64,000 bases of DNA from Actinomycetospora endophytica (GCF_021026375.1 NZ_JAJNDB010000001.1:1798001-1862000), one strand, 5' to 3'; counted from the stretch's first letter, positions 50,115-59,039 are shown. A program made the numbers and translations. Notes: generated by a model not told the origin, from the sequence alone.

Positions 50115-51149
50115 ATGGCTGGGTACTGGCCGAACGCTGCGCTCCGCGACCAGTACTGGCCGCACGACCTCCGGCTCAACGGCGAGGCGCTGCCCGGCGA
50201 CATGGCCAACAAGCTCACCACCGGCGCGGTCAGCCGCTCGATCACCCAGGCCTCGACGATCCAGATGGTCTTCGAGGACGGCAACCGCGCGCTGCTCTCC
50301 CACACCGGGGCTGACCCGTTCCAGTACCCGGCGCCGCGCTACGTCTACGGCATACCCACCGGCCACTCGCTGGTGCAGTTCTCGAAGAACGGCGACCAGC
50401 TCACGCTCACCGCCGAGGACGCGGTCATCAACCTGCTGCGGAACTTCACCGGGCAGAAGAACCAGGCCCCGGGCACACGCACCCGGGTCGACTTCGCCAA
50501 GCAGCTCTGCGACGAGGCCCGGGTGCCGTTCATCGCCGACTACGACGCCGCCCCGCTGGCCGCGCCGGTCTCGCGTGGGGGTACCAACGCCCCCAACGAG
50601 GACTCCTGGACCTGCCTGACCCGGCTGGCCCAGGACGTCGGGTGGCGCTGCTTCTCCGACGGCACCTCGGTGCTGTTCGGGCCGGACTCCTGGCTGCTCT
50701 CCTGGCCCGGCGGCCCGGCCATGACCATCGCCGAGCGCACCGGTGGTGTGGACGTCATCGACGGCGAGATGGACTCCGGCAAGCCGGTCGGCACCCTCAA
50801 CGTCACCTCACGGGCCTCGGCCTGGTTCGCCGACCCCGGCGCCTGGGTGCGGGTTACCGCGGGGATGGGGCCGTTCTCCGGCGACTGGATCGTCTCGGAG
50901 ATCAACCGGCAGGACCTGGCCTCGGACCAGCTCGCGGTCGCGCTCATCGCCCCCACGCCGGTCAAGCCCGAGCCCACCGCCTCGGGCACCAGCACCACCA
51001 ACGACGACCCGAACGTCTCGGTGCCGATCGCCGGGACCGAGCAGCGGATCATCATCCGGCTGCAGGCCCTGGGCTACCGGCCGGGAGCGGGCGGGGTCTT
51101 CTCGGTCCCGCAGTCCGTGCTCGACCGCGTGCAGTACGGAGATGCCTGA
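50115..51149 (+). CDS. Baseplate hub protein (gpD-like)
   Basis: A 344-residue protein with the hub-type series of beta barrels: NKLTTGAVSRSITQASTIQM, VQFSKNGDQLTLTAEDAVIN, then DEDSWTCLTRLAQDVGWRCF-like text (NEDSWTCL...) typical of phage late control gene D / gp27-like domains. The C-terminal part ends IRLQALGYRPGAGGVFSVPQ. It forms the central hub to which the spike attaches. GAGGGAG precedes ATG 50115. Confidence 0.78.
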   Translation: MAGYWPNAALRDQYWPHDLRLNGEALPGDMANKLTTGAVSRSITQASTIQMVFEDGNRALLSHTGADPFQYPAPRYVYGIPTGHSLVQFSKNGDQLTLTAEDAVINLLRNFTGQKNQAPGTRTRVDFAKQLCDEARVPFIADYDAAPLAAPVSRGGTNAPNEDSWTCLTRLAQDVGWRCFSDGTSVLFGPDSWLLSWPGGPAMTIAERTGGVDVIDGEMDSGKPVGTLNVTSRASAWFADPGAWVRVTAGMGPFSGDWIVSEINRQDLASDQLAVALIAPTPVKPEPTASGTSTTNDDPNVSVPIAGTEQRIIIRLQALGYRPGAGGVFSVPQSVLDRVQYGDA

Positions 51150-51439
51150 TGACCGACCCGTCCGTGGCCGCGCTGCACCGCGGGTTGCTCGGCCCGAGCC
51201 ACACCAAGCCGCAGAGCCCGCAGTTCCCCAACCCGGTGCCGATCACCGTGCTCGACGGAGGCTCGCCGGAGGGCGTGCGCTTCACCGTCGACGGGCTCGA
51301 CTCGTCCTGGGCGTTCGGCCCGGCGCCGTTCCCGCGCCCGGTGCAGGGCCAGGTCCCGCCCGGCGGCACCAAGGGTGTCGCCGTCTTCGCCCCGAACTCC
51401 GAGACCGCCTGGATCGTCGCGCTCTTCGACTGGCCCTGA
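51149..51439 (+). CDS. Small baseplate protein (possible spike/adaptor, 96 residues)
   Basis: ATG 51149 overlaps the hub stop (TGATG). A short N-terminal helix (SVAALHRGLLGPSHT) is followed by a beta domain (FPNPVPITVLDGGSPEGVRF ... VAVFAPNSETAWIVALFDWP). Its order between hub and gp25-like resembles that of small spike or OB-fold proteins, but it lacks the HxH metal motif of spike tips. The assignment is tentative. Confidence 0.6.
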   Translation: MTDPSVAALHRGLLGPSHTKPQSPQFPNPVPITVLDGGSPEGVRFTVDGLDSSWAFGPAPFPRPVQGQVPPGGTKGVAVFAPNSETAWIVALFDWP

Positions 51440-51452
51440 TCGGGAGGACGAC

Positions 51453-51806
51453 ATGACCCAGCCGCTGCCGACCACCACCGGGCCGCAGCACTTCGCCCTG
51501 CCGTTCAACCTGCAGGCCAACGGCAGCTACGGCGTGGTCGACCAGGACTCCTCCGACGACGTCATCTCGTGCGTGCGGGTGCTGCTCGCGACCCGTGTCG
51601 GAGAGCGCCTGGAAGTCCCGCAGTTCGGCATCCCGGACCCGACCTTCGCGGTCGGCAACCCGGGCTGGCCCGGGGTCCTGGAGAACGCGGTGGCCCGCTG
51701 GGAGCCGCGCGCGGCCGGGCACGCCATCCCGACGGTCGTGCACGAGGACGGCACCGCCGAGGTCGTGGCCGCCGTGCCCTCCCACCCGGGCGGCCCGGCG
51801 GTGTGA
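51453..51806 (+). CDS. Baseplate wedge protein (gpW/gp25-like)
   Basis: A 117-residue protein of the gp25/gpW fold: LPFNLQANGSYGVVDQDSSD, VISCVRVLLATRVGERLEVP, then QFGIPDPTF and a C-terminal strand. The central RVGER-x-PxFG pattern marks the lysozyme-like wedge family found in all contractile systems. GGGAGGACGAC precedes ATG 51453. Confidence 0.85.
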   Translation: MTQPLPTTTGPQHFALPFNLQANGSYGVVDQDSSDDVISCVRVLLATRVGERLEVPQFGIPDPTFAVGNPGWPGVLENAVARWEPRAAGHAIPTVVHEDGTAEVVAAVPSHPGGPAV

Positions 51807-51856
51807 GGCCGTCTCCGTCGATCTGAGCGCCCGCCCAGCAGCCCCAGGAGGCCCGC

Positions 51857-53071
51857 GTGACCGCGCCCCAGCTCTCGCCCCCGGCCGTGGTGGGCAACGC
51901 CATCCAGCTCCCGGTGGTGACCGACCCGGACGTGCTCACCGCCGAGGGGATCGCCTACCTGCAGGCCATCCAGCCGGGCTGGACACCGCACGAGGGCCAG
52001 CTCGACGTGGCCATGATCGAAGTCTTCGCCCGCATGGTGGCCAACGCCGCCCGGGTCATGACCACGGTGCCGCTGTCGATCTTCCAGTACCTCGGCCAGC
52101 AGCTGTTCGGGATCCCGCCGCTGGGTGGCCAGTACGCGACCATGAACGTGCAGGTCACCACGGTCAACAACTTCGGCTACACCATCGGGGCCGGGACCCA
52201 GGTGCTGCTGATGTACGGGCCGAACCAGAGCTTCCTGTTCCAGTTCGCTGCCTCGCTGGTCATCCCGCCCGGTTCGACCACCGGCACCGCGGTGCTGGTC
52301 TCGGCCAACGCCAGCTCGGAGTCCAACGGGGTGCTGGCCAACAACCTGGTGCTCGTCGACGGGCTCGCCGGGGTCGACTCGATCGTCTGCACCGACTCGC
52401 CACAGGCACCGACGGGCGGCGCCGACGCCGAGACCCAGACGACCTACCTCGACCGGCTGCGTCGCGAGATCAGCCTGCTCACGCCCCGGCCGATCCTCGC
52501 CGGGGACTTCGCCACCATCGCCCTGAACCAGGTCGGGGTGGCGCGCGCGGTGGCCCTCGACGGCTACAACCCGGGCGACGGGACCGCGAACAACTCGCTG
52601 ATGGTCACCGTCTGCGCGGTCGACGCCGGGGGCGAGGCCCTCGGCGCCGACCACAAGAACGAGCTGATCGCCTACCTGGAGGCCACCCGCTCGGTGAACT
52701 GGGTCGTGCACGTCATCGACCCGACGTACACCACGGTGAACGTCACCGCTCAGATCAACGTCAAGCGGGGCTATTCCCTCAACGATGTGAAGTCGGCGGT
52801 CGCCGCGGCCATCACGAACTACGTCTCATCCCGCTACTGGGGTGCATCGGTGGATTCCGACGGCAATCCCACCGCGGATTGGTACAACACCACCGTCGTG
52901 CGCCAGCTCGGCGTTGTGGGCGCCATCTCGAACATTCCTGGGCTCGCCTGGGTCGACAGCGTCTCGCTTTCCGCGGGGAACGCTTCACCGGCAGACCAGG
53001 ACGTGAACCTGTCCGGCCCGGTTCCTCTGACGACGCCGGGAAACATCAACGTCGCCGCGACTTACTCGTAA
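51857..53071 (+). CDS. Baseplate J-like protein
   Basis: A 404-residue baseplate protein of the gpJ family. Features are PGWTPHEGQLDVAMIEVFAR near the start, a beta-sandwich (TIGAGTQVLLMYGPNQSFLF), the conserved ETQTTYLDRLRREISLLTPR, and a late TVNVTAQINVKRGYSLNDVK. It builds the wedge ring with gp25-like and gpI-like proteins. GTG 51857 follows AGGAGG. Confidence 0.87.
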   Translation: MTAPQLSPPAVVGNAIQLPVVTDPDVLTAEGIAYLQAIQPGWTPHEGQLDVAMIEVFARMVANAARVMTTVPLSIFQYLGQQLFGIPPLGGQYATMNVQVTTVNNFGYTIGAGTQVLLMYGPNQSFLFQFAASLVIPPGSTTGTAVLVSANASSESNGVLANNLVLVDGLAGVDSIVCTDSPQAPTGGADAETQTTYLDRLRREISLLTPRPILAGDFATIALNQVGVARAVALDGYNPGDGTANNSLMVTVCAVDAGGEALGADHKNELIAYLEATRSVNWVVHVIDPTYTTVNVTAQINVKRGYSLNDVKSAVAAAITNYVSSRYWGASVDSDGNPTADWYNTTVVRQLGVVGAISNIPGLAWVDSVSLSAGNASPADQDVNLSGPVPLTTPGNINVAATYS

Positions 53072-53093
53072 GTCCGAGAATCAGGAGCCGACC

Positions 53094-53711
53094 ATGCGCA
53101 AGATGCGCCAGACGGACCTCAAGGCGTACACGAAGCAGATCAACCTCTCCACCGATGCGCTGTGGCTGGTGCTGCTCTCGCCGAGCTACACGCCGAACTA
53201 CGACACGCACATCCTCTACTCGGACGTGTCCGGCTTCGAGCTGGCCTCCGGCGGCGGCTACACCCCGGGCGGCATCCAGCTCACCGGCCAGGCGATCAGC
53301 TACGTCACCGCCGCGAGCTGGAGCTACTCCTGGGCGGCGAGCACCCCGCACGTGGTCGACGACGTGGTGCGGCCGAGCAGCGCGAACGGGTTCCTCTACC
53401 GCTACACCGGCGCGGGGACCTCGGGCAGCTCGGCTCCGGCCTTCCCCACCACGCCCGGCGTGGCGGTGGCCGACGGGACGGCAACCCTGGAGTGCGTCGG
53501 CTCGGGCGTCACACAGATCAGCGCCTCGAACGTCACCTGGGGCGCGCCGTTCACCGCCGGGCCCGCCCGCTACGCCGCGCTGATCGACAAGACCCCGGGC
53601 ACGCCGATCCTCATCGGCCTCTCGGACTTCGGGTCCTCGATCACCGGCCAGTCCGGCGCCTTCTCCGAGCAATGGAACGCCGAGGGCATCTTCCTGCTCT
53701 TCGAGCAGTAG
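53094..53711 (+). CDS. Baseplate-attached fibre or adaptor protein (205 residues)
   Basis: A beta-rich protein: LWLVLLSPSYTPNYDTHILY, a Gly/Tyr-rich segment (FELASGGGYTPGGIQLTGQA) and a carbohydrate-module-like stretch with VDDVVRPSSANGFLYRYTGA and a final receptor-like region. The FLYR.T..GTSG pattern is common in tail-fibre connector modules. It sits between gpJ and gpI. The exact role is unclear. Confidence 0.65.
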   Translation: MRKMRQTDLKAYTKQINLSTDALWLVLLSPSYTPNYDTHILYSDVSGFELASGGGYTPGGIQLTGQAISYVTAASWSYSWAASTPHVVDDVVRPSSANGFLYRYTGAGTSGSSAPAFPTTPGVAVADGTATLECVGSGVTQISASNVTWGAPFTAGPARYAALIDKTPGTPILIGLSDFGSSITGQSGAFSEQWNAEGIFLLFEQ

Positions 53712-53756
53712 GCCGCCCGACCTCGGACAACCACATGACGTGAGGGGTGGGTCTCG

Positions 53757-55502
53757 GTGGCGATCACGTTCGTCGGAGCCATCGAGGCCCACACCAGCGT
53801 CCCGGGCAACGGGACGGCCACCGCCACCACCGCCTCGTTCACCCCGGCGGTGGGCGAGCTGCTCGTGGTCAAGGTCGGCACCGGCTCCTCCCTGGTGTCG
53901 TTCTCGGCTCCGAGCGGTGGCAGCCTCACCTACTCGCTCAAGGCCAGCTCGGGCGCGGTCTCCGGCTATGGCGAGGGCGCCATCTTCGTGGCCACGGTGG
54001 CCACGTCGGCCGCCATGACGGTGTCCGTCACATTCAACGACACCTCGGTCCAGGCTTCGGCTGGTGAGGTCGTCGTCGAGCGGTACACCGGGGTCGCCAC
54101 CGGGGGCTCTCCGGCGACCAACGTTGTCGAGAACACCACCGCGCAGTCCACGCTGACCACCACGGCGTCGAACTCGGTGCTGACCTACATCGACGTCGAC
54201 TACAACGGCACGACAGGCACGCCGACATATGTCAACGGCGGGACTCAGACTGCGCTTTACCAGAACAGCAGCGTCCTCTCGTGTTATTCGGCGCGGATGA
54301 CGACGACTGCGTCCGGGTCCTATAGCTACGGCCTCTCGGCTCCCGCGAGCCAGAAGTCAACGCTGGTCGCGATCGAGATCCTCAGCGCCGCGACCGACGT
54401 CAGCCACCAGTCGAGCCCCGGTGGGGCGGAGCAGGGGAACCCGCACGAGACGCTCGCGGTCGACTACGTCCACCAGTCGAAGCCGAGCGGTGCCGAGCAG
54501 GGCTCTCCGGCCGACACCCACAGCATCGGCTCGGTCCAGCACGACACCTCGGCCCAGGGGGCCGAGCAGTCGGGCACGGCGGGGGAGTCGCCGACCACCG
54601 CGACCACGTTCGCCTACGACCCGTCGCCCGAGGGCGCCGAGCAGGCCGACTTCCAGCAGACCGATGCGCTCGACCTCGTGGTGCGCGAGGCCCCCGGCAC
54701 CTCCGGGGAAATCACCATCGACCCGGACGCGGTCGAGGAGCCGTTGCCGCCGGAGCTACCCGACGCGCCCACCGAGGCTGCCCAGGGCCTCGTGGGAGCC
54801 CCGCAGGTGTCCGAGGCCGCGCTGCGCTTCTACGCCTCACTCGGTCAGGCCTTCATCGAGGGCGACGGCGACCGCGGGTGGCCGCTGCTGCGCTTCTGCG
54901 AGTCCGGCGGGCGGCTGCTGCAGAACATCGAGGACGTCACCAAGGGCTCGGCCGGAGCGCCGGGCTGGTCGGCGCTGTTCGACCTCTCCCGCTGCCCCAC
55001 CTACGGGCTGCCATGGCTGGGGCAGATGGTCGGGGTGGTCGTCGACCCGACCCTGACCGATACCGAGCAGCGTCAGCAGATCTACGACGAGGCGGCGACC
55101 GGCCGAGGCACCCCGGCGCGGCTGCGCCAGGTGGCGCTGTCGTTCCTGCGGGGACCGGCGCCCGAGGTCGAGGTCATCGAGCGCGACGGCAACGCCTGGA
55201 CGGTCACCGTGACCGTCTACGCGGCGCAGCTGGTCGGCAAGAGCTACGCCGAACTCGCGGCGGAGTTCCCGACGTATCCGCAGCTCAACGCGGCCTACGC
55301 GACCTATGAGGACTACGCGGTCGGCTACAACGAGCTGAACGCCGCGCTGCAGGCCGCCAAGCCCGCCGGGCTGATCCTCAACCTCGTCGTCCGCACCGGT
55401 GCCTCGTACGCCGTGCTCTCGCGCGAGCTCCCGGCTTACCCGCAGCTCGACTCCGCCTTCACCGACTACGCGCACATGATCGGTGCCGTGCCGGTGAGCT
55501 GA
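53757..55502 (+). CDS. Adhesin-like domain fused to tail protein I (gpI-like)
   Basis: A 581-residue fusion. Residues 1-205 are a beta-rich domain (ATASFTPAVGELLVVKVG, VVERYTGVA, a YSYGLSAPASQKSTLVAIEI end) that recurs in the genes at 59774 and 61024. Residues about 215-300 hold four spaced copies of a [PA]xGAEQ repeat (SSPGGAEQG, SKPSGAEQG, TSAQGAEQS, PSPEGAEQA). Residues about 345-581 are the gpI-like baseplate part with GLPWLGQMVGVVVDP and GRGTPARLRQVALSFL. It appears to display an adhesin directly on the baseplate. GTG 53757. Confidence 0.78.
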   Translation: MAITFVGAIEAHTSVPGNGTATATTASFTPAVGELLVVKVGTGSSLVSFSAPSGGSLTYSLKASSGAVSGYGEGAIFVATVATSAAMTVSVTFNDTSVQASAGEVVVERYTGVATGGSPATNVVENTTAQSTLTTTASNSVLTYIDVDYNGTTGTPTYVNGGTQTALYQNSSVLSCYSARMTTTASGSYSYGLSAPASQKSTLVAIEILSAATDVSHQSSPGGAEQGNPHETLAVDYVHQSKPSGAEQGSPADTHSIGSVQHDTSAQGAEQSGTAGESPTTATTFAYDPSPEGAEQADFQQTDALDLVVREAPGTSGEITIDPDAVEEPLPPELPDAPTEAAQGLVGAPQVSEAALRFYASLGQAFIEGDGDRGWPLLRFCESGGRLLQNIEDVTKGSAGAPGWSALFDLSRCPTYGLPWLGQMVGVVVDPTLTDTEQRQQIYDEAATGRGTPARLRQVALSFLRGPAPEVEVIERDGNAWTVTVTVYAAQLVGKSYAELAAEFPTYPQLNAAYATYEDYAVGYNELNAALQAAKPAGLILNLVVRTGASYAVLSRELPAYPQLDSAFTDYAHMIGAVPVS

Positions 55503-55511
55503 CCCCTCTCA
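55502..55511 (+). repeat. Intergenic decamer ACCCCTCTCA, copy 3
   Basis: An exact copy, overlapping the last base of the gpI-like stop codon and 21 nt before the GTG of the next fibre gene. GAAAGGAA lies between. Confidence 0.6.
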
Positions 55512-55532
55512 TGCCAGCGAAAGGAATGACTC

Positions 55533-56657
55533 GTGGCTCAGAACACCGCGCGTCTCGGGCTGCGCTATCCCGAGGCTGAGGACTCGAACGATGTCCCGGG
55601 CGACATCCAGAAGCTGGCACAGGGGCTGGATCTGCTCGCCGTGTCGTTCTCCCGGGACGTGGCCAACAACCGGCCCACGTCGAGCGCTCCCACCGGCACC
55701 CCCGGGCAGAACAACTACAACCCGGGGACGCAGGGCCGGTGGTTCTACGCCACCGACACCGGGAAGCTCTCGTACGACTTCGGTGGCGGCTGGATGACGC
55801 TCTCGGACGTCGCCAGCTACATCTCGGCCAAGGGCGATCTGCTGGTCGGCTCCGCGGCCAACCAGCTCGTGCGGGTGCCGGTCGGCTCCGACGGTTACGC
55901 CCTGGTCGCGCGCTCCTCGGCCGCGCAAGGCGTGGACTGGGAGCCCCAGGCCGGTCAGGCCCTCAACCTCTCGGGCGCCACCCAGGCGACCCGGTTCGTC
56001 GGCGGCACGCACAACGGGCCGCCGTCTTCGGGGACGTTCTCGGCCGGGGACTTCGTCATCGACAACCTCTCCGACGTCTGGGTCTGCGTCTACCCCGGAT
56101 CGCCTGGCCAATGGATTCGCAATGGTGGTGACACTCCGGCGTTCTTCACTAACGGTGGCGGGAACTGGTCCGTCGCCAGCGGCAGTTCGGCCAACATCAA
56201 CAACTGGAACACCTCGGGCATTCTCGACACCACCGGCGGGGTGACGTCTTCCGGGTTCGTCATCACCCGGCCGGGCATCTGGGTGTTCAGCTTCGGTGTC
56301 GACATGTTCTACAACACGGTGAACACCATTCCGTGGGCAGGTGCGACTGCCGGAATGCAGCGCAACGGAAGTCTCCCGCCTGGGACGGGTAAGTACCGCA
56401 GCGCGGCGTTCGCCAACGCGGCAGGCACAGCGACGAGTCCGACCGTTGGCACGTCAGGAACCGGCGCCCCCGTTCTCTGGTTCAATCAGCAGAACGCGGG
56501 AGCACCCCGCTTCCAGGGCTCTGCCTCATTCGTGTATCCCGTGCCGCTTTCGGTGGGCGACGTGATGAGCGTTTTTGTCAACCAGTCGAACACCTCGTCG
56601 CTCCCCCTCAGCTCGTACTCGGACAACTTCATGTCCGGTTTCTGGCTGCGCGACTGA
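55533..56657 (+). CDS. Tail fibre protein with C-terminal receptor-type domain
   Basis: A 374-residue fibre. The N-terminal attachment part is typical of actinophage fibres: AQNTARLGLRYPEAEDSNDV and DIQKLAQGLDLLAVSF, followed by GRWFYATDTGKLSYDFGGGW. The C-terminal about 150 residues (ITRPGIWVFSFGVDMFYNTV ... SYSDNFMSGFWLRD) look like a C1q/TNF-type jelly roll for receptor binding. GTG 55533. Confidence 0.8.
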   Translation: MAQNTARLGLRYPEAEDSNDVPGDIQKLAQGLDLLAVSFSRDVANNRPTSSAPTGTPGQNNYNPGTQGRWFYATDTGKLSYDFGGGWMTLSDVASYISAKGDLLVGSAANQLVRVPVGSDGYALVARSSAAQGVDWEPQAGQALNLSGATQATRFVGGTHNGPPSSGTFSAGDFVIDNLSDVWVCVYPGSPGQWIRNGGDTPAFFTNGGGNWSVASGSSANINNWNTSGILDTTGGVTSSGFVITRPGIWVFSFGVDMFYNTVNTIPWAGATAGMQRNGSLPPGTGKYRSAAFANAAGTATSPTVGTSGTGAPVLWFNQQNAGAPRFQGSASFVYPVPLSVGDVMSVFVNQSNTSSLPLSSYSDNFMSGFWLRD

Positions 56658-56672
56658 CGCGGCCCCACAGAC

Positions 56673-56718
56673 CCCCACCGCCAGCGTGCTCTTGAGAGGG
56701 GTCCGGCTGGCGGTGGGG
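56673..56718 (+). terminator. Terminator hairpin after the fibre gene, with inverted decamer in its loop
   Basis: CCCCACCGCCAGC (56673-56685) pairs with GCTGGCGGTGGGG (56706-56718). The 20-nt loop contains TGAGAGGGGT (56693-56702), the exact reverse complement of the recurring late-region decamer. There is no U tract. Confidence 0.75.
56693..56702 (-). repeat. Decamer ACCCCTCTCA, inverted copy
   Basis: The only copy on the minus strand, positioned in the loop of the 56673-56718 hairpin. Confidence 0.55.
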
Positions 56719-56750
56719 AACCTTCGCTACAGCTTCGGTGAGGAGAACCG

Positions 56751-57164
56751 ATGAGCGTCAGTCGGGGCATCAGGAAGCTGTGGCAACAGCAGCCTGGGCT
56801 GCTCGATGGCTTCGTGACGGATGTCCTGACGACATTCGCCCTCGGGAGCTTCATGGTCACAGGAGGTCGAGATCGCACGGTCGCTGCAGCGTTCTCGGTC
56901 ATCAACCAGAACGGCGGACCAGAACTCTGGGGAACGTTCTTCCTGGTTCTGGGTGTCGTGATGCTGGGTTCGATCGTGTTCCCGCCGCGCTTTTTGGGTG
57001 TCGTTCTAGGAATGGCGGCGTTGTACTACGTCTTGGTCGCGTTGTTCTTCGGATACGCGGCGGCTCATGATACGGGGGCATCATGGATCGGAACGGTATT
57101 GTTCATGAAGGTGGCGATTACCCACGTGTCTCGCGGGGTCATCTACCTCGGTGGACCCCGGTGA
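56751..57164 (+). CDS. Multi-pass membrane protein (137 residues)
   Basis: Three to four predicted transmembrane helices: VLTTFALGSFMVTGG, WGTFFLVLGVVMLGSIVFPP, LGVVLGMAALYYVLVALFFG and a terminal WIGTVLFMKVAITHV. GAGGAGAACC precedes ATG 56751. It has lower GC than the fibres. The location at the end of the tail module, followed by another membrane protein, resembles a lysis or holin cassette, but it could also be cargo. Its stop overlaps the next GTG. Confidence 0.6.
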   Translation: MSVSRGIRKLWQQQPGLLDGFVTDVLTTFALGSFMVTGGRDRTVAAAFSVINQNGGPELWGTFFLVLGVVMLGSIVFPPRFLGVVLGMAALYYVLVALFFGYAAAHDTGASWIGTVLFMKVAITHVSRGVIYLGGPR

Positions 57165-57691
57165 GCAACGATGGCATCGAGATTCGTCTGTCGCGCGATC
57201 CGGTCCAGGCCATGTTCTTCGTGGGCACCGTGCTCGGTGCCATCCTCGCGGTCTTCTTCCTCCCGGCCCGGTCACCTTCGACCGTCGGAACCTTCCCGAC
57301 GTGGCTCAGCGTCGTCTTCTACGCCAACATCGGCATCTGGGCCGTCGTCGGGCTCTGGGGGATGCTCACGAAGCTCCCGCGCCAGCTCAACCCGAGCACC
57401 TACCGGTTCCTGACCCGCCAGCTCTGGCTGGAGCGGATCGGCTGCTACGGCGTGGGGTGGAACTGCTGGTCCTTCGCCGCTGCCGCGATCGGCGTCAACG
57501 GCTGGCACGGGTTCAGCTCGGCCACCTGGCTCTTCTGCGTCGGCCTCGGGCTCGGCATCCGGATCCGCTACATCCACGTCGACCTCGCCAAGCTGCGCGA
57601 GTTCTACCGAAGCTTGGTCAACGAGTACCTGCAGTCGGTCGATGACACCGGGGCCGAAGGCGACGGCTCCGGAGAGGCAGCGCCGTCGTGA
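57161..57691 (+). CDS. Multi-pass membrane protein (176 residues)
   Basis: GTG 57161 overlaps the previous TGA. Four hydrophobic segments (AMFFVGTVLGAILAVFFLPA, WLSVVFYANIGIWAVVGLWG, CYGVGWNCWSFAAAAIGVNG, WLFCVGLGLGIRIRYIHV) are followed by a charged tail. Nothing specific is recognised. It may work with the preceding protein and with the next, to which it is coupled by GTGA. Confidence 0.6.
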   Translation: MSNDGIEIRLSRDPVQAMFFVGTVLGAILAVFFLPARSPSTVGTFPTWLSVVFYANIGIWAVVGLWGMLTKLPRQLNPSTYRFLTRQLWLERIGCYGVGWNCWSFAAAAIGVNGWHGFSSATWLFCVGLGLGIRIRYIHVDLAKLREFYRSLVNEYLQSVDDTGAEGDGSGEAAPS

Positions 57692-58197
57692 TCCTGATGA
57701 CCTGGCTCGCGGCGATGCCGACGCCGAGTCCCCCGACGAACACCCCCGCTACACCTGCAGACGGGGGCGGCACGCTCGCGGCCTACGTCGCACTAGCGGT
57801 GGCGATCCTGACTCCGCTCGCGGCGATGGTGAAGGCGCTGGCGAGCTGGCGCTCCCGCCGCCAACGCAAGGCCGAGACCGACGGCAACTTCATCAAGAAC
57901 GAGTCGGTCATCTCCGGCATGACGCTGCAGTCCTGGCAGGAGTCCCGCCAGGAGGTCAAGGACGCCCGCGCCGAGGCCAAGGAGGCCCGAGAGCGCGCTC
58001 AAGCTGCGGAGACGCGGGCCGATCACGCCGACGACCGGGCCGACCAGGCCGAGACCCGTCTGCGCAAGGCAGAGGCCCGCATCGACGAGCTGGAGGCGGC
58101 GTTCAAGGCCTTCCAGCGCCGCGTCGCCGCCTGCTCGGTGGCTGACCCGCCTGGGTGCCCGCTGCGTGAGGCCGTCGTCGAACTGCCGACTCCGTAG
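57688..58197 (+). CDS. Membrane protein with long coiled coil (possible holin/antiholin)
   Basis: A 169-residue protein: an N-terminal Pro/Thr linker, one transmembrane helix (LAAYVALAVAILTPLAAMVK), a basic patch (SWRSRRQRKAETD) and an approximately 75-residue coiled coil (DARAEAKEARERAQAAETRA and following). GTG 57688. A single-pass protein with a coil behind two multi-pass proteins is compatible with a lysis-control cassette. No lysin gene is visible yet, so this remains open. Confidence 0.6.
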   Translation: MILMTWLAAMPTPSPPTNTPATPADGGGTLAAYVALAVAILTPLAAMVKALASWRSRRQRKAETDGNFIKNESVISGMTLQSWQESRQEVKDARAEAKEARERAQAAETRADHADDRADQAETRLRKAEARIDELEAAFKAFQRRVAACSVADPPGCPLREAVVELPTP

Positions 58198-58205
58198 GAG
58201 GAGCC

Positions 58206-58997
58206 ATGAGCACGCCGGTGGCGTTCACCTACCAGAAGGTCTGGGTCCGAGCCCAGTACGCCGACCTGCACACCGGCAGCCCCATCGTCGGGCGCCATCT
58301 GCAGGCCGTGCCGAGCGCACGCTGGTTCACCGACACCGACCACCAGGTGATCCTGGGGCCCTCACCCGTCGCCGAAGTGACCGACTCGTTCGGCCGGGTG
58401 GCGGTGCTGCTGGAGTGCCTCGACGACCCGCGGCTCAACCCGCAGGGCGCGACCTGGCAGATCACCGACCCGCTGCGCCGGACCTTCCCGCTGCGCGTCT
58501 CGGTGGACACTCCGGTGTTCCACGCGCCGACCCCGGCTCCCGGCCAGGATCGCGATCCCCTCGACGGCCAGCAGGTCATCGACCTGGCCTCGGTGCTGCC
58601 CGAGGCGGCCCCCGACGGCGGCACGGTGCAGATCGAGCAGGGCCCGCAGGGCATCCAGGGAGTGCCGGGCCCGCCGCTGGCCCCGCCGATCCGCCTGGAC
58701 TACCAGCCGATGGTCTCCATCGACTGCAGCCGCGGCGACCACTTCCGGATCACCCTCGGAGGCCCGTTGGTGCTCGCCGAGCCCACGCACCCGGTCGACG
58801 GCGCCCGGCTGTTCGTGGAGCTGATCCAGGACCAGGTCGGGAACCGCCCGTTGACGCTCGACCCGATCTTCAACCTCGGGTTCGACATCAACTCGATCGA
58901 CCTCTCGCCCCAGCCCGGCAGGCGCGACCACCTCGGCGCGATGTTCAACGCCGACGTCGGCCTGTGGGACGTCGTGGGCATGGTCCGCGGCTACTGA
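58206..58997 (+). CDS. Tail fibre/minor tail protein with short collagen-like motif
   Basis: A 263-residue beta-rich protein. It begins FTYQKVWVRAQYADLHTGSP and has a short collagen-like run, GPQGIQGVPGPP, near residue 147. It ends with a domain DHFRITLGGPLVLAEPTHPV ... GLWDVVGMVRGY. This last part matches the common fibre-tip module in which a homogeneous beta barrel follows a Gly-X-Y linker. GGAGGAGCC precedes ATG 58206. Confidence 0.65.
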   Translation: MSTPVAFTYQKVWVRAQYADLHTGSPIVGRHLQAVPSARWFTDTDHQVILGPSPVAEVTDSFGRVAVLLECLDDPRLNPQGATWQITDPLRRTFPLRVSVDTPVFHAPTPAPGQDRDPLDGQQVIDLASVLPEAAPDGGTVQIEQGPQGIQGVPGPPLAPPIRLDYQPMVSIDCSRGDHFRITLGGPLVLAEPTHPVDGARLFVELIQDQVGNRPLTLDPIFNLGFDINSIDLSPQPGRRDHLGAMFNADVGLWDVVGMVRGY

Positions 58998-59017
58998 GCC
59001 GCCCTCATTCGCCGTAT

Positions 59018-59026
59018 CCCCTCTCA
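59018..59026 (+). repeat. Intergenic motif CCCCTCTCA, fifth copy
   Basis: Nine of the ten decamer bases (the first A is T), located 13 nt before ATG 59040 and followed at once by the Shine-Dalgarno AAGGAG. Confidence 0.5.
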
Positions 59027-59039
59027 AGAAGGAGACGCC

